Positions 43,698-53,762 are shown, numbered from the stretch's first letter. The stretch is 64,000 nucleotides of DNA from Labedella gwakjiensis (GCF_003014675.1 NZ_PYAU01000001.1:2790001-2854000), one strand, 5' to 3'. Notes: generated by a model from the sequence alone, not told the origin. Numbers and translations: made by a program.

Positions 43698-44176
43698 CCG
43701 TGGACGCTGCCGAGCTGATCTCGTCCCTCGCGGACGCGGGGCAGACGGTGGCCATCGCCGAGTCGCTGACCGGGGGAGCAGTCTCAGCGGCACTCATCGC
43801 TCCGGCGGGCGCGTCCGCGGTCGTCCGGGGCGCCGTCGTGGCCTACGACACCGAGTTGAAGGCGTCGCTCCTCGGCGTCGATCGCGACCTGCTCGACAGC
43901 GAGGGTCCCGTGCACCCCGAGGTGGCCCGTCAGATGGCGATCGGCGTGCGTGTCGCGCTCGCCACGTCAGGGGGAGCGGCGACCATCGGGATCGCGACCA
44001 CGGGAGTCGCGGGCCCGGCTTCCCAGGGCGGTCGAGAACCCGGTACCGTCTTCGTCGCGATCAGTCACGGTGACGCCGTGGAGGTGAGAGAGGCGAACCT
44101 CGCGGGTGACCGCTCGGCCGTACGTGCTGCGACCGTCGACCTCGCTCTGGAGATGCTCGGGAATATCCCGCGTTAA
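43694..44176 (+). CDS. cinA: CinA C-terminal domain protein (PncC-type nicotinamide-nucleotide amidase)
   Basis: This 160-residue stand-alone CinA-C domain includes VAIAESLTGGAVSAALIAPAGASAVVRGAVVAYDTELK (in adjacent elements), the family core around the catalytic Ser and Thr, and TIGIATTGVAGP. Such proteins deamidate NMN. The GTG at 43694 overlaps the pgsA stop. Together with pgsA and clgR it forms the usual actinobacterial cluster before recA. Confidence 0.9.
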   Translation: MTVDAAELISSLADAGQTVAIAESLTGGAVSAALIAPAGASAVVRGAVVAYDTELKASLLGVDRDLLDSEGPVHPEVARQMAIGVRVALATSGGAATIGIATTGVAGPASQGGREPGTVFVAISHGDAVEVREANLAGDRSAVRAATVDLALEMLGNIPR

Positions 44177-44313
44177 CTCGCCGTTACATCAGCCGTACAC
44201 ACACGAAAAGTCCAGTGATGGGCAGTACAGTTTTCGCAATCGAAGGATGTAGTAGCGTTACTCATCCGCACCGGCGGGGGCCGCAAGGCTGACACGCAGA
44301 AGGGGAGGCTCCC

Positions 44314-44622
44314 ATGGTTCTCGTACGTCAAGAAATCGGCGATGTCCTGCGGGACTTCCGGTTGCAGAAGGGGCGCACGCTGCGACAGGTCGCGAGCCGC
44401 GCGAGTGTGGCGCTCGGATACCTCAGTGAGGTCGAGCGCGGCCAGAAGGAGGCATCGAGCGAGATCCTCGCATCGGTCGCCGAAGCCCTCGAGACCCCGA
44501 TCTCCGTCATCATGCGCGAGGTCGGAGACCGGCTCGCTGTGCTCGAGGGCATCGACCCGATCCCCGACACCGTGCCCGACGACTTCGTCGCCGAGCTCGA
44601 CGCCGACCTGATCGCGGGCTGA
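44314..44622 (+). CDS. clgR: XRE-family regulator ClgR
   Basis: This 102-residue protein has one helix-turn-helix (about residues 10-65: IGDVLRDFRLQKGRTLRQVA, YLSEVERGQKEASSEILASV). Context between cinA and recA and the length match ClgR, the activator of clp protease genes in actinobacteria. The ATG at 44314 follows AGGGGAGGC. I saw no convincing ClgR box in the 137 bp before it. The last 18 nt of the gene are the first copy of a 16-bp tandem repeat. Confidence 0.92.
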   Translation: MVLVRQEIGDVLRDFRLQKGRTLRQVASRASVALGYLSEVERGQKEASSEILASVAEALETPISVIMREVGDRLAVLEGIDPIPDTVPDDFVAELDADLIAG

Positions 44623-44652
44623 CCTGATCGCCGGCTGATCTGCTTGCCGGCT
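44605..44652. repeat. Three tandem 16-bp repeats at the end of clgR
   Basis: Units at 44605, 44621 and 44637 read GACCTGATCGCGGGCT, then with C for G, then with a three-base change, and a fourth partial unit GATCT follows. Unit 1 encodes the end of ClgR and supplies the T of its stop codon. It looks like a local duplication. Confidence 0.85.
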
Positions 44653-44675
44653 GATCTGGCCGTCGACAGAGCCCT

Positions 44676-44716
44676 GACGAGGCCCCGTGGAGCGAGAAGC
44701 TCCGCGGGGCCTCGTC
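44676..44716 (+). terminator. Terminator after the ftsK-pgsA-cinA-clgR group
   Basis: 18-nt arms (44676-44693 and 44699-44716) pair with one G-T wobble around the loop GAGAA. Confidence 0.88.
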
Positions 44717-44855
44717 ATGCCTGCACTCATCGTCCTCGGGCTCGTCGAGGCGGCGCCCATCGTGTGCGGCACCGTCGCGTGCGGGTATGGTCGTGGCGCG
44801 AGCGCGTCACGACAGGGGCCGGACGCCCAGGATCTGGTCTCGCGAAGGGAGTCTC

Positions 44856-45080
44856 ATGAAACGCAGCGAGTTCGACATCGCGGTCGCCGACGAGTTCGGT
44901 GAGTCCTACGGCCGGGTGCTCGTGAATGATCTCGCCCTCTCGGCCCTCGGCGGTCGGACGGCGAGGGAGGGCATCAGGGACGGGGTGGAGGTGCGCAGCG
45001 TCTGGCTCGCCCTCTGTGACGAGACGGACGTACCGGTGAGCAGGCGTGCCGGGGTCGGTCGGCCGGAACCGCGCAGCTGA
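44856..45080 (+). CDS. DUF3046 protein
   Basis: This 74-residue protein begins MKRSEFDIAVADEFGESYG and contains LSALGGRTAREGIRDGVEVRSVWLALC. It matches DUF3046, a small actinobacterial family found directly before recA. Function is unknown. The ATG at 44856 follows AAGGGAGTC. Confidence 0.9.
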   Translation: MKRSEFDIAVADEFGESYGRVLVNDLALSALGGRTAREGIRDGVEVRSVWLALCDETDVPVSRRAGVGRPEPRS

Positions 45081-45116
45081 CGCCGAATCCATCTTCGACA
45101 CGCCGCGCGTCTCTCT

Positions 45117-45132
45117 TCGAACATGTGTTCGG
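45117..45132 (+). promoter_or_regulatory. SOS box (LexA site) of recA
   Basis: TCGAACATGTGTTCGG matches the actinobacterial/Bacillus-type LexA consensus TCGAAC-N4-GTTCGA at 11 of 12 defined positions. It overlaps the -35 region of the recA promoter, so LexA can block RNA polymerase. Confidence 0.9.
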
Positions 45133-45139
45133 TTCCTGC

Positions 45140-45145
45140 TAGCGT
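45140..45145 (+). promoter_or_regulatory. Extended -10 of recA
   Basis: TGC precedes TAGCGT. It lies 17 bp downstream of the start of the SOS box. The leader would be about 155 nt. Confidence 0.55.
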
Positions 45146-45307
45146 CGTCCACACGGGTACGAAGTGTCGGAACTCCACCGATTCGAGGATGCCATCGGCC
45201 GATGTCGGTGGTGCCTTCTAATGTCGGAGACATCAACGCCTCGCGCTCCAGCCTTGCCGTATCGGCAGCCTATAGGCGCTCCGCACTTCATGAGAGAGAA
45301 GGATCCC

Positions 45308-46354
45308 ATGCCCTCACCCGCAGACCGCGAGAAGTCCCTCGAGACCGCCCTCGCCCAGATCGACCGCCAGTTCGGCAAGGGCTCCGTCATGCGCCTCGGA
45401 AGTGACGAGCGCGCCCCTGTCGAAGTCGTGCCCACCGGCTCGATCGCCCTTGATGTCGCGCTCGGTATCGGGGGCCTTCCGCGCGGACGTATCGTCGAGA
45501 TCTACGGCCCGGAGTCGTCGGGTAAGACCACGCTCACGCTCCACGCCATCGCCAACGCGCAGCGCGCCGGCGGCATCGCCGCGTTCATCGACGCCGAGCA
45601 CGCTCTCGACCCGGAGTACGCGAAGAAGCTCGGTGTCGACATCGATGCTCTGCTCGTGTCGCAGCCCGACACGGGTGAGCAGGCCCTCGAGATCGCGGAC
45701 ATGCTGGTGCGCTCCGGCTCGATCGACCTCATCGTCATCGACTCGGTCGCGGCGCTCGTGCCGCGCGCCGAGATCGAGGGAGAGATGGGCGATTCCCACG
45801 TCGGCCTCCAGGCTCGACTCATGTCGCAGGCTCTCCGTAAGCTCACCGGTGGGCTCAGCCAGACCAACACCACGATGATCTTCATCAACCAGCTGCGCGA
45901 GAAGATCGGCGTGTTCTTCGGAAGTCCGGAGACGACGGCCGGTGGTAAGGCGCTCAAGTTCTACGCGTCGGTCCGTCTCGACATCCGTCGCATCGAGACA
46001 CTCAAGGACGGCACAGACGCCGTCGGAAACCGCACCCGCGTCAAGGTTGTGAAGAACAAGATGGCTCCGCCGTTCAAGCAGGCGGAGTTCGACATCCTGT
46101 ACGGCGTGGGCATCTCGCGCGAGGGCAGCCTCATCGACTTCGGCGTCGAGCACACGATCGTCAAGAAGTCGGGTGCGTGGTACACCTACGACGGCGAGCA
46201 GCTCGGCCAGGGCAAGGAGAATGCCCGCAACTTCTTGCTCAAGAACCCCGACATCGCCGCCGACATCGAGAGCAAGATCAAGGTCAAGCTCGGCATCGGA
46301 GTTCCCAAGGCTGAAGAGACCCCGGACGAGCTGGCGGCGCGCCGCGGTGCGTGA
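45308..46354 (+). CDS. recA: Recombinase RecA
   Basis: This 348-residue DNA-dependent ATPase drives homologous recombination and LexA self-cleavage. The Walker [10 protein letters not shown] is near residues 66-74, Walker [13 protein letters not shown] near 140, and the L1/L2 DNA loops ([31 protein letters not shown]) are intact. The gene has an SOS box upstream and overlaps recX. The ATG at 45308 gives the usual [15 protein letters not shown] start. Confidence 0.98.
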   Translation: MPSPADREKSLETALAQIDRQFGKGSVMRLGSDERAPVEVVPTGSIALDVALGIGGLPRGRIVEIYGPESSGKTTLTLHAIANAQRAGGIAAFIDAEHALDPEYAKKLGVDIDALLVSQPDTGEQALEIADMLVRSGSIDLIVIDSVAALVPRAEIEGEMGDSHVGLQARLMSQALRKLTGGLSQTNTTMIFINQLREKIGVFFGSPETTAGGKALKFYASVRLDIRRIETLKDGTDAVGNRTRVKVVKNKMAPPFKQAEFDILYGVGISREGSLIDFGVEHTIVKKSGAWYTYDGEQLGQGKENARNFLLKNPDIAADIESKIKVKLGIGVPKAEETPDELAARRGA

Positions 46355-47135
46355 TCTGTCCTCCGGCTCGGACGAGGCCGGCCTCGCCCCCGTCAGGTAT
46401 CTGTCGGAGGCGAGGTCGGCCTCGTCCGGCGTGGAACGATCGTCCGCCCGATCGGCGCGCACGACGGGCCCGCGGTTCCCTCAGGCCGATGAGACACCGC
46501 GAGCGGCGGCTCCCCGTTCCCCGGACACAGCTGACGAACCGCGTGAGGCGGAGCCCGTCACCGCCGAAGTGAGCGATGCCACGATCACGTCCTTCTCTGG
46601 CATCTCACTCGGAGCGGACGAGCCGGCCAACGAACCGGAGGTCGTCGAGCGCGCGGTCGTCGAGCAGCGCGTGCTTCGAGCGCTGTCTCGCAAGGCTCTG
46701 AGCGAGAAGGAGGTGCGTGCGCTGATCGCGGAGAACGGGCTCGAGGGGCCGGAGGTCGAAGAGATCGTCGACCGCCTCACCGACCTGCGATACGTGGACG
46801 ATCGCACTCTCGCCGAGGAACTCACCCGTCGCCTGTCCGAGGGCAAGGGACAGAGCAAGAGTGCCGTCGGTCGTGCCCTGTCCGCGCGAGGCATTCCTGG
46901 CGACATCGTCTCGGAAGCTCTCGACGAGATCGACGACGGCGAGGAACGTCGGGTTGCTTTCGAGATCGCTGAGAAGCGTGCCCGCCAGATGGGATCGCTC
47001 GACGCGCAGACGCTCGAGCGCAGGCTGTCAGGATTCCTCGCCCGACGAGGTTATCCCGGCGGGCTCGTCCGAGACATCGTCTCCGATATCGCCAAGCGCA
47101 GGCCGTCCGGCGCCGCCGGGCCGCGATTCCGCTAG
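46347..47135 (+). CDS. recX: RecA regulator RecX
   Basis: This 262-residue protein has a poorly conserved N-terminal acidic region of about 95 residues and then the RecX three-helix repeats ([54 protein letters not shown]). It inhibits RecA filament growth. The GTG at 46347 overlaps the recA stop by 8 nt, so translation is coupled. The long N-terminus is typical of Microbacteriaceae. Confidence 0.9.
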   Translation: MRDLSSGSDEAGLAPVRYLSEARSASSGVERSSARSARTTGPRFPQADETPRAAAPRSPDTADEPREAEPVTAEVSDATITSFSGISLGADEPANEPEVVERAVVEQRVLRALSRKALSEKEVRALIAENGLEGPEVEEIVDRLTDLRYVDDRTLAEELTRRLSEGKGQSKSAVGRALSARGIPGDIVSEALDEIDDGEERRVAFEIAEKRARQMGSLDAQTLERRLSGFLARRGYPGGLVRDIVSDIAKRRPSGAAGPRFR

Positions 47136-47147
47136 GTCGACGCGTCG

Positions 47148-47153
47148 TAGACT
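47148..47153 (+). promoter_or_regulatory. -10 element of miaB
   Basis: TAGACT, nine bases, ATG at 47163. The spacing is slightly longer than in the other genes, so the leader would be 0-3 nt. Confidence 0.5.
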
Positions 47154-47162
47154 GACGGCACC

Positions 47163-48773
47163 ATGAGCACGATCACGCCCTCCCTCGGACCCACCACCTC
47201 GTCGGCGACCGAGCCGTCGCAGAGCGGAGCTCGGAACGCTCGAACGTACGAGGTACGGACGTTCGGCTGCCAGATGAACGTGCACGACTCGGAGAGACTG
47301 AGCGGGTCCCTCGAGGCGGCCGGCTACGTCCGTGCGCAGGGTGAAGAGCCCGATGTCGTCGTCATCAACACGTGTGCGGTGCGTGAGAACGCGGACAACA
47401 AGCTCTACGGCAACCTGGGGCAGCTCGCGAGCATCAAGCGCCATCACGACGGCATGCAGATCGCGGTAGGCGGATGCCTCGCCCAGAAGGACAAGAACGT
47501 CATCCTCGAGAAGGCGCCGTGGGTGGACGTCGTCTTCGGCACGCACAACATGGGATCGCTCCCGAGCCTGCTCGAACGCGCCCGTCACAATGGTGAGGCC
47601 CAGCTCGAGATCCTGGAGTCCCTCGAGACCTTCCCGTCGACTCTGCCGACGCGACGCGAGTCGACGTCGAGCGGCTGGGTGTCCATCTCCGTCGGGTGCA
47701 ACAACACGTGCACCTTCTGCATCGTGCCCGCCCTCCGCGGCAAGGAGAAGGACCGACGTCCCGGGGACGTCCTCGCCGAGATCCAGGCGCTCGTGGACGA
47801 CGGCGCGATCGAGGTCACCCTTCTCGGGCAGAACGTTAACTCGTACGGCGTCGAGTTCGGCGATCGCGCCGCATTCGGGAAGCTCCTGAGGGCCACAGGG
47901 TCGATCGACGGCCTGGAGCGTGTCCGATTCACGAGCCCGCACCCGGCGGCATTCACGGACGATGTGATCGACGCCATGGCCGAGACGCCGAACGTCATGC
48001 CGCAGCTGCACATGCCGTTGCAATCCGGCTCCGACCGCATCCTCAAGGCGATGCGTCGCTCATACCGGAGCGAGAGGTTCCTCGGCATCCTCGATCGGGT
48101 GCGGGCCCGCATTCCGCACGCGGCCATTTCGACGGACATCATCGTCGGATTCCCCGGTGAGACGGAGGAGGACTTCGCAGAGACCCTCCGCGTCGTCGAG
48201 GCGTCACGGTTCGCGTCGGCGTTCACCTTCCAGTACTCGATCCGCCCGGGCACGCCGGCGGCGACGATGGACGAACAGGTGCCGAAGGCCGTCGTCCAGG
48301 AACGCTACGAACGGCTGACCGCTCTGCAGGATCGCATCAGCCTGGAGGAGAACCAGAAGCAGGTGGGTCGGGAGGTCGCCGTCCTCGTCTCGGCCGGGGA
48401 AGGCAAGCGCGACGCGGAGACGGACCGGGTGTCCGGCCGGGCCGAGGACTCCCGGCTCGTCCATGTCGCGATCCCGGAGGGCGTTGCCCGTCCCCGTCCC
48501 GGTGACGTCGTCACCGCGACGGTCACCTACGCCGCGCCGTGGCACCTTCTGGCCGAGGCGAACGGGTCGGCGCCTGTGCGGCGCACGCGATCGGGAGATG
48601 CCTGGGATCGCTCAGAGGCCGAGTCGTGCGGAGTTCCGGCTTCGCCCTCGGTGGCCGGCGGCCGCGCGGTCTCGCTCGGTCTGCCCACGCTCCGTGTCGC
48701 ATCCGGGGAGCCGGCCACGTCGAGGTCGATCGCGACGTCGCCGATCTACCACCCCGACGACGACCGGCGGTGA
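47163..48773 (+). CDS. miaB: tRNA-2-methylthio-N6-dimethylallyladenosine synthase MiaB
   Basis: This 536-residue radical-SAM methylthiotransferase has an N-terminal UPF0004 domain with FGCQMN and [12 protein letters not shown], the radical-SAM cluster GCNNTCTFC near residues 178-186 and a TRAM domain. It adds the methylthio group at position 37 of tRNAs after MiaA. A low-complexity tail of about 75 residues follows the TRAM domain. The stop overlaps the miaA GTG. Confidence 0.96.
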   Translation: MSTITPSLGPTTSSATEPSQSGARNARTYEVRTFGCQMNVHDSERLSGSLEAAGYVRAQGEEPDVVVINTCAVRENADNKLYGNLGQLASIKRHHDGMQIAVGGCLAQKDKNVILEKAPWVDVVFGTHNMGSLPSLLERARHNGEAQLEILESLETFPSTLPTRRESTSSGWVSISVGCNNTCTFCIVPALRGKEKDRRPGDVLAEIQALVDDGAIEVTLLGQNVNSYGVEFGDRAAFGKLLRATGSIDGLERVRFTSPHPAAFTDDVIDAMAETPNVMPQLHMPLQSGSDRILKAMRRSYRSERFLGILDRVRARIPHAAISTDIIVGFPGETEEDFAETLRVVEASRFASAFTFQYSIRPGTPAATMDEQVPKAVVQERYERLTALQDRISLEENQKQVGREVAVLVSAGEGKRDAETDRVSGRAEDSRLVHVAIPEGVARPRPGDVVTATVTYAAPWHLLAEANGSAPVRRTRSGDAWDRSEAESCGVPASPSVAGGRAVSLGLPTLRVASGEPATSRSIATSPIYHPDDDRR

Positions 48774-49723
48774 GCGGCCCGCATCCGGCTCGCGTCATCG
48801 CAATCGGCGGACCGACGGGCACCGGTAAGAGCGAACTGTCCCTCGACCTGGCCGATCGGCTCGCGGCCGACGGTGTCCGAACGGAAATCCTCAATGCCGA
48901 CGCGATGCAGCTGTACCGCGGAATGGACGTCGGCACGGCGAAGCTCCCCCTCGACGAGCGCCGAGGAGTGCCGCACCACCTCCTCGACGTTCTCGACGTC
49001 ACGGAGGAGGCCTCCGTCGCACGGTACCAACGGGAGGCCCGTGAACTCATCACGACCCTGAACAGCCGAGGGGTGATGCCGATCCTCGTGGGCGGATCGG
49101 GTCTCTACCTCTCGAGCGTGCTGTTCGACTTCTCCTTTCCAGGAACCGACCCGGAGATCCGAGCTCGACTGGAGGAGGACCTGGACCAGTCCGGGCCGGG
49201 TGCTCTCCACCGTCGTCTCGTCGCCATCGACCCGGAGGCGGCACGGCGCATCGGTTCGAGCAATGGCCGCAGACTCGTTCGCGCGCTCGAGGTCGCGGCG
49301 ATCACGGGAGCGCCGTCGTCCGGCCTCCTACCGGAACAGACCACGACGCCGGCGTCGAGCGTGGTGATCCTGTCCGCTCCGCGAGAGGAACTCGTGGTAC
49401 GCCTCGATGCCCGCGTCGAGCGGATGTGGCGCGACGGGCTCGTCACCGAGGTCGAGGGCCTCGCCGGCCGGGGTCTGCGCGACGGTGTGACGGCGTCGCG
49501 AGCCATCGGCTACGCCCAGGCCCTCGCCCAGCTCGACGGGACCATGGGCGAGGACGAGGCGATCGCCGATACGCAGCGGCTCACGCGGCGCTACGCGCGG
49601 CGACAGGTCTCGTGGTTCCGCCGGTACGCGGGTGCCACCGTGCTCCATGCCGGTGCGGACGGTCTGGTCGACGATGCCGTCGAGGCCGTCCGCCCGCTCC
49701 TCGAGGCCGACGCCCCCGCCTAG
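48770..49723 (+). CDS. miaA: tRNA dimethylallyltransferase MiaA
   Basis: This 317-residue enzyme prenylates A37 of tRNAs, making the substrate for MiaB. The P-loop [12 protein letters not shown] is near residues 12-23 and the family segments [17 protein letters not shown] and [13 protein letters not shown] are intact. The GTG at 48770 overlaps the miaB stop. The first base of its TAG stop also starts the -10 hexamer of dapF. Confidence 0.95.
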   Translation: MSGPHPARVIAIGGPTGTGKSELSLDLADRLAADGVRTEILNADAMQLYRGMDVGTAKLPLDERRGVPHHLLDVLDVTEEASVARYQREARELITTLNSRGVMPILVGGSGLYLSSVLFDFSFPGTDPEIRARLEEDLDQSGPGALHRRLVAIDPEAARRIGSSNGRRLVRALEVAAITGAPSSGLLPEQTTTPASSVVILSAPREELVVRLDARVERMWRDGLVTEVEGLAGRGLRDGVTASRAIGYAQALAQLDGTMGEDEAIADTQRLTRRYARRQVSWFRRYAGATVLHAGADGLVDDAVEAVRPLLEADAPA

Positions 49724-49726
49724 AAT
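49721..49726 (+). promoter_or_regulatory. -10 element of dapF, overlapping the miaA stop
   Basis: TAGAAT begins with the miaA stop codon TAG. Six bases then separate it from the dapF ATG. Confidence 0.6.
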
Positions 49727-49732
49727 CGAGGC

Positions 49733-50614
49733 ATGCCGATCACGATCGACTTCACCAAGGGCCACGGAACCGGCAACGACTTCGTGCTCTACGCCGATCC
49801 GGACGGCGATTCGACGCTCACGCCCGCCCAGATCGCCGCGATCTGCGATCGTCACTTCGGCGTGGGCGCCGACGGGGTGATCCGCGCGATACGGACGGCT
49901 CACATGCCGGGGGGTGCCACGATCCTCGCGGAGACCCCCGAGGCGGAGTGGTTCATGGACTACAGTAACGCCGACGGCTCCGTCGCCGAGATGTGCGGCA
50001 ACGGCATCCGTGTCTTCACGCGGTTCCTCCTCGAGACGGGGCTCGCGGTGCTCGAGAGCGGTGACACGCTCGCCATCGCCACACGAGCAGGCGTCAAAGA
50101 CGTGCAACGCGGTGTGGACGGCTTCCAGGTCGATCTCGGACGCTGGGCTCTGGAGGGCGGCGAGCCGCTCGTGCGGGTGAAGGACGTTCCCGTTCCCCGT
50201 CCCGGCCTCGGTATCGACGTGGGCAACCCGCACGTCGTCGTGGCGCTGGCCAATGAGGAAGAGCTCACCGACGCCGATCTCGCGTACGCGCCGCAGATCG
50301 ATCCCGTGCCGTCGGCCGGGGCCAACGTCGAGCTCGTCGTGCTGCACGAGCCGCTCGTGAGCGAGGGCGTCGGTCGAATCCGGATGCGCGTGCACGAGCG
50401 CGGCTCGGGGGAGACCCTCTCCTGCGGCACCGGGGTCGCGGCCGCGGCGCTCGCGATCCGCCACTGGGCAGGTCGAGGCGCCCCGGACCATTGGCGCGTC
50501 GATGTCCCGGGTGGACGTCTGGGCGTCAGGATGTTCGCGGCGGAGGACGGCGAACACGTCTCGCTCTCCGGACCGGCGGAACTCGTTTACACCGGCACAC
50601 TCGACCTCGCCTGA
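49733..50614 (+). CDS. dapF: Diaminopimelate epimerase
   Basis: This 293-residue cofactor-free epimerase converts LL- to meso-diaminopimelate for the cell wall and lysine. The two catalytic cysteines lie in AEMCGNGIR (near residue 88) and LSCGTGVAA (near 230). GNPHVVV is also conserved. The start is GHGTGNDF-adjacent and matches the family length. Confidence 0.96.
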   Translation: MPITIDFTKGHGTGNDFVLYADPDGDSTLTPAQIAAICDRHFGVGADGVIRAIRTAHMPGGATILAETPEAEWFMDYSNADGSVAEMCGNGIRVFTRFLLETGLAVLESGDTLAIATRAGVKDVQRGVDGFQVDLGRWALEGGEPLVRVKDVPVPRPGLGIDVGNPHVVVALANEEELTDADLAYAPQIDPVPSAGANVELVVLHEPLVSEGVGRIRMRVHERGSGETLSCGTGVAAAALAIRHWAGRGAPDHWRVDVPGGRLGVRMFAAEDGEHVSLSGPAELVYTGTLDLA

Positions 50615-50657
50615 CCGTTGATCCGGCTCGCCCGCTGATCGGGCCCGCCGCGAGTCG

Positions 50658-51287
50658 TCAGTCGGCTGGGGCGGCCTCGGGACGACGCCGCACGCGCAAG
50701 ACGCGGTACCCCTTGCCCGTCGACGCGCGAATGACGCTGAAGTCGTCGGGAAGCGTCGCGTCGAGCCACCGGTGCAGGCTGTCCGAGCCGAGGTTGCGCT
50801 GGACAACCAGGTACCCGTCAGAGGCGGGCTGAAGGCGTGGGATCCAGCGCTCGAGGAGGCCGTGCAGTTCGTCCTTGCCCACCCGGATCGGCGGATTCGA
50901 CCAGATCGTGCGGAACATGATGTCCTCGGGCACCTCGTCGGGGAGAACCGCTCGAACGTTCTCGAGTCCGAGCGTGGCCGCGTTGCGACGGACGAGATCG
51001 AGTGCCCGCTCGTTCACGTCGACGGCCCAGACCGTGGCATGGGGTGACTCCAGCGCCAACGTGAGGGCGATGGGCCCCCAGCCGCATCCGATATCCAGGA
51101 AGTCGCCTCCCGGCGGGGGAGAGGGGACGGCCGAGAGGAGCACGGCGGTCCCCACGTCGACGCGGTCGGGACTGAAGATCCCGTTGCCCGTCTGCAGCCG
51201 ACGCGGGGCGCCTGCGAGAGTGACGGAGAGCGACCGCAGGCCCATCTCGCTGTCGGGCGATGAGCTGAAATAGTGGTCGCCTGCCAT
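50658..51287 (-). CDS. RsmC-like class I SAM methyltransferase
   Basis: This 209-residue protein has the MTS domain of 16S rRNA G1207 methyltransferases: GNGIFSPDRVDVGTAVLL, the SAM loop FLDIGCGWGPIAL near 63-75 and the catalytic SNPPIRVGK near 129. It lacks the N-terminal duplicate domain of E. coli RsmC, as is usual in actinobacteria. The target is inferred. The ATG at 51287 is seven bases behind minus-strand TACCGT and divergent from hflX. Confidence 0.86.
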   Translation of the reverse strand: MAGDHYFSSSPDSEMGLRSLSVTLAGAPRRLQTGNGIFSPDRVDVGTAVLLSAVPSPPPGGDFLDIGCGWGPIALTLALESPHATVWAVDVNERALDLVRRNAATLGLENVRAVLPDEVPEDIMFRTIWSNPPIRVGKDELHGLLERWIPRLQPASDGYLVVQRNLGSDSLHRWLDATLPDDFSVIRASTGKGYRVLRVRRRPEAAPAD

Positions 51288-51294
51288 AGTCCGT

Positions 51295-51300
51295 ACGGTA
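51295..51300 (-). promoter_or_regulatory. -10 element of the RsmC-like gene
   Basis: Minus strand TACCGT, seven bases, ATG at 51287. Confidence 0.5.
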
Positions 51301-51316
51301 CAGGACCGCCAGAGAG

Positions 51317-51322
51317 TATCGT
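51317..51322 (+). promoter_or_regulatory. -10 element of hflX
   Basis: TATCGT, seven bases, ATG at 51330. It is 17 bp from the divergent -10 of the methyltransferase. Confidence 0.5.
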
Positions 51323-51329
51323 TAACCGG

Positions 51330-52874
51330 ATGAATGAGACCCCTCCGAACACACCAGAAGACGACGCCGTCAAACGTGTGCTCGCGGCCGCGGGGCGCCC
51401 GTCGGCCGGGTACTCGATGTTCGGTGCCGGTCGGGCGCAGGCGTTGCAGGACACCGCCACCGTGAATGGCGATGGTTCCGACGGCGAGCAGTTCGACCGC
51501 GAGGACCGACAGGCGCTCCGCCGCGTCGGTGGACTCTCGACCGAGCTGGAAGACGTCACCGAGGTCGAGTACCGCCAGCTGCGGCTCGAGAACGTCGTGC
51601 TCATCGGGGTCTATTCGCAGGGATCGCTCCAGGACGCCGAGAACTCCCTCCGCGAACTCGCGGCTCTCGCTGAGACCGCCGGCGCTGTCGTCCTCGACGG
51701 CCTGCTCCAGCGGCGACCCCACCCCGACCCCAGCACGTACTTCGGTCGGGGCAAGGCCGAGGAGCTGCGAGCCGTCGTCGCGTCGCTCGGGGCTGACACG
51801 GTGGTCGCCGACACGGAACTCGCCCCCAGCCAGCGTCGTGCGCTCGAGGACGTCGTGAAGGTCAAGGTCATCGACCGTACGGCCGTCATCCTCGACATCT
51901 TCAGCCAGCACGCGAAGAGCCGCGAGGGCAAGGCGCAGGTCGAACTGGCCCAGCTCGAGTACCTCCTTCCGCGACTGCGTGGGTGGGGTGAGTCGATGTC
52001 GCGACAGGCCGGTGGCCAGGCCGCCGGTGGCGCGGGAATGGGTTCCCGAGGTCCCGGTGAGACGAAGATCGAGCTCGACCGTCGCCGGATCAACACGCGC
52101 ATGGCGAAGCTGCGCGCCCAGCTCAAGGGATTCGCCCCGGCTCGCGAGGCCAAGCGAGCGAACCGCAAGCGCAACGAGGTACCGAGCGTGGCGATCGCCG
52201 GCTACACGAACGCCGGCAAGTCGAGTCTGCTGAACCGCATCACCCGCGCGGGCGTCCTCGTGGAGAACGCCCTGTTCGCCACCCTCGACGCCACGGTGCG
52301 ACGCACACGGACGGAGGACGGGCGCACCTACACGCTCGCCGACACCGTCGGTTTCGTGCGCAATCTCCCTCACCAGCTCGTGGAGGCGTTCCGCTCGACC
52401 CTCGAGGAGGTGGCCGACTCCGATGTGATCGTGCACGTGGTCGACGCTTCGCACCCGGACCCGGCCTCGCAGATCGCGACGGTGCGCGATGTGATCGGCG
52501 ACGTCGGCGGTCGGGACATCGCGGAGATCGTCGTCTTCAACAAGAGCGATCTGGTGTCGGAGGACGACCGGCTCGTCCTCCGCGGCCTCGCCCCCGATGC
52601 GATCTTCGCGTCCGCTCGCACGGGTGAGGGCGTCCAGGAGATCCTCGATCGGATCGCGGACAGCCTGCCGCGGCCGAGTGTCGTCATCGAGGCCCTGGTG
52701 CCGTACGACAGGGGCGAGCTCATCTCTATGCTCCACCGCCGAGCGCAGGTGACCTCTCTCGACTACACCGAGGAGGGTACGCGCGTCGAAGCGCTCGTCG
52801 GCGAGGAGATCGCCGCGCAGCTCGGCGACTTCGTCGTCGCCCGACGCGCGAACGCGCGCCCGGACGACGACTGA
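51330..52874 (+). CDS. hflX: GTPase HflX
   Basis: This 514-residue ribosome-associated GTPase has the N-terminal HflX domain (YFGRGKAEELRAVV, the glycine-rich linker RGPGETKIELDRRR) and a G domain with GYTNAGKSSL (near 290-299), DTVGFVRNLP (near 336) and NKSD (near 403). It splits or rescues stalled ribosomes, notably in heat or antibiotic stress. About 85 N-terminal residues precede the conserved part. The stop faces the lexA stop across 13 bp. Confidence 0.95.
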   Translation: MNETPPNTPEDDAVKRVLAAAGRPSAGYSMFGAGRAQALQDTATVNGDGSDGEQFDREDRQALRRVGGLSTELEDVTEVEYRQLRLENVVLIGVYSQGSLQDAENSLRELAALAETAGAVVLDGLLQRRPHPDPSTYFGRGKAEELRAVVASLGADTVVADTELAPSQRRALEDVVKVKVIDRTAVILDIFSQHAKSREGKAQVELAQLEYLLPRLRGWGESMSRQAGGQAAGGAGMGSRGPGETKIELDRRRINTRMAKLRAQLKGFAPAREAKRANRKRNEVPSVAIAGYTNAGKSSLLNRITRAGVLVENALFATLDATVRRTRTEDGRTYTLADTVGFVRNLPHQLVEAFRSTLEEVADSDVIVHVVDASHPDPASQIATVRDVIGDVGGRDIAEIVVFNKSDLVSEDDRLVLRGLAPDAIFASARTGEGVQEILDRIADSLPRPSVVIEALVPYDRGELISMLHRRAQVTSLDYTEEGTRVEALVGEEIAAQLGDFVVARRANARPDDD

Positions 52875-52890
52875 GGCGGACGACCGCTCA
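52871..52890. terminator. Compact hairpin across the hflX and lexA stop codons
   Basis: TGAG-CGG and CCG-CTCA arms pair with one bulged G around ACGA. The stem includes both stop codons. It is a weak candidate for a shared terminator. Confidence 0.35.
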
Positions 52891-53610
52891 GACCGAGCGG
52901 AGGACGGCGACGATCTTGCCGAGGACCTCGGCCTGATCGCCCAGGATGGGCTCGAAGTTGGAGTTGCGCGGCAGGAGCCAGGTGTGTCCGTCGCGCTGCC
53001 GGAAGACCTTGACGGTCGCCTCCTCGTCGAGCATCGCGGCGACGATGTCACCGTTCTCGGCGGTGCGCTGCGAGCGCACCACGACCCAGTCGCCGTCGCA
53101 GATGGCGGCGTCGATCATCGAGTCGCCCGACACCTTGAGCATGAAGAGATCACCCTTGCCGACGAGCTGGCGGGGGAGGGGGAAGACCTCTTCCACGTGC
53201 TGCTCCGCCGTGATGGGCACTCCGGCGGCGATCCGGCCGACGAGGGGCACCATCGCTGCGTCGCCGACGGGCGTGCTGTTCTCGTAGTCGAGGGAGTCGG
53301 ACGTGGCCGACGGGAGCTCGATGAGGACCTCGAGGGCTCGCGGCCGGTTCGGGTCGCGTCGGATGTAGCCCGACAGCTCGAGCTGATTGAGCTGGTGCGT
53401 GACGCTCGAGAGGGACGCGAGGCTGACGGCGTCGCCGATCTCCCGCATGCTCGGCGGGTAGCCGCGCTGGCTGACGGACCGCTGGATCACGTCGAGGATC
53501 GAGCGCTGCTTGTCGCTCAGGCTCTTCCTCCGACGTGTTCCCTGGCGCTCGCCTGAGCTCTCCGCGGCCGACGCATCTGCGCCTCGCGTGCCGTTGGTGG
53601 CCTTGCCCAT
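52888..53610 (-). CDS. lexA: SOS repressor LexA
   Basis: This 240-residue protein has an N-terminal winged helix ([40 protein letters not shown]) and a C-terminal S24 peptidase domain. The self-cleavage site Ala-Gly is in [12 protein letters not shown], and the catalytic Ser in VSGDSMIDA and Lys in ATVKVFRQ are present. The ATG at 53610 is chosen; longer readings would run back through the operator region. LexA-like half-sites lie 95 bp upstream, consistent with autoregulation. Confidence 0.95.
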   Translation of the reverse strand: MGKATNGTRGADASAAESSGERQGTRRRKSLSDKQRSILDVIQRSVSQRGYPPSMREIGDAVSLASLSSVTHQLNQLELSGYIRRDPNRPRALEVLIELPSATSDSLDYENSTPVGDAAMVPLVGRIAAGVPITAEQHVEEVFPLPRQLVGKGDLFMLKVSGDSMIDAAICDGDWVVVRSQRTAENGDIVAAMLDEEATVKVFRQRDGHTWLLPRNSNFEPILGDQAEVLGKIVAVLRSV

Positions 53611-53704
53611 GGTGCCCGCCGTTCCGCCCCGACGACCGAATGTCGGTGGCTCATGATCTGCTGTCTCTCGACAATCGAAACTGTATCCGTGCTCGCCGAG
53701 TGAA

Positions 53705-53720
53705 CCAAACATTCGTTCGA
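53705..53720. promoter_or_regulatory. LexA-type site upstream of lexA
   Basis: CCAAACATTCGTTCGA: the right half-site is perfect and the left has two mismatches to TCGAAC-N4-GTTCGA. It is 95 bp from the lexA start. Confidence 0.6.
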
Positions 53721-53762
53721 GTGTGTCGTGGATCGATCTCGATATTCGTCCGAACATCGCGC

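Noticed and set aside
50630-50644. GCCCG-CTGAT-CGGGC as a terminator between dapF and the methyltransferase
   Set aside because: The stem is only 5 bp without a T-tract, which is common by chance in DNA this rich in GC.
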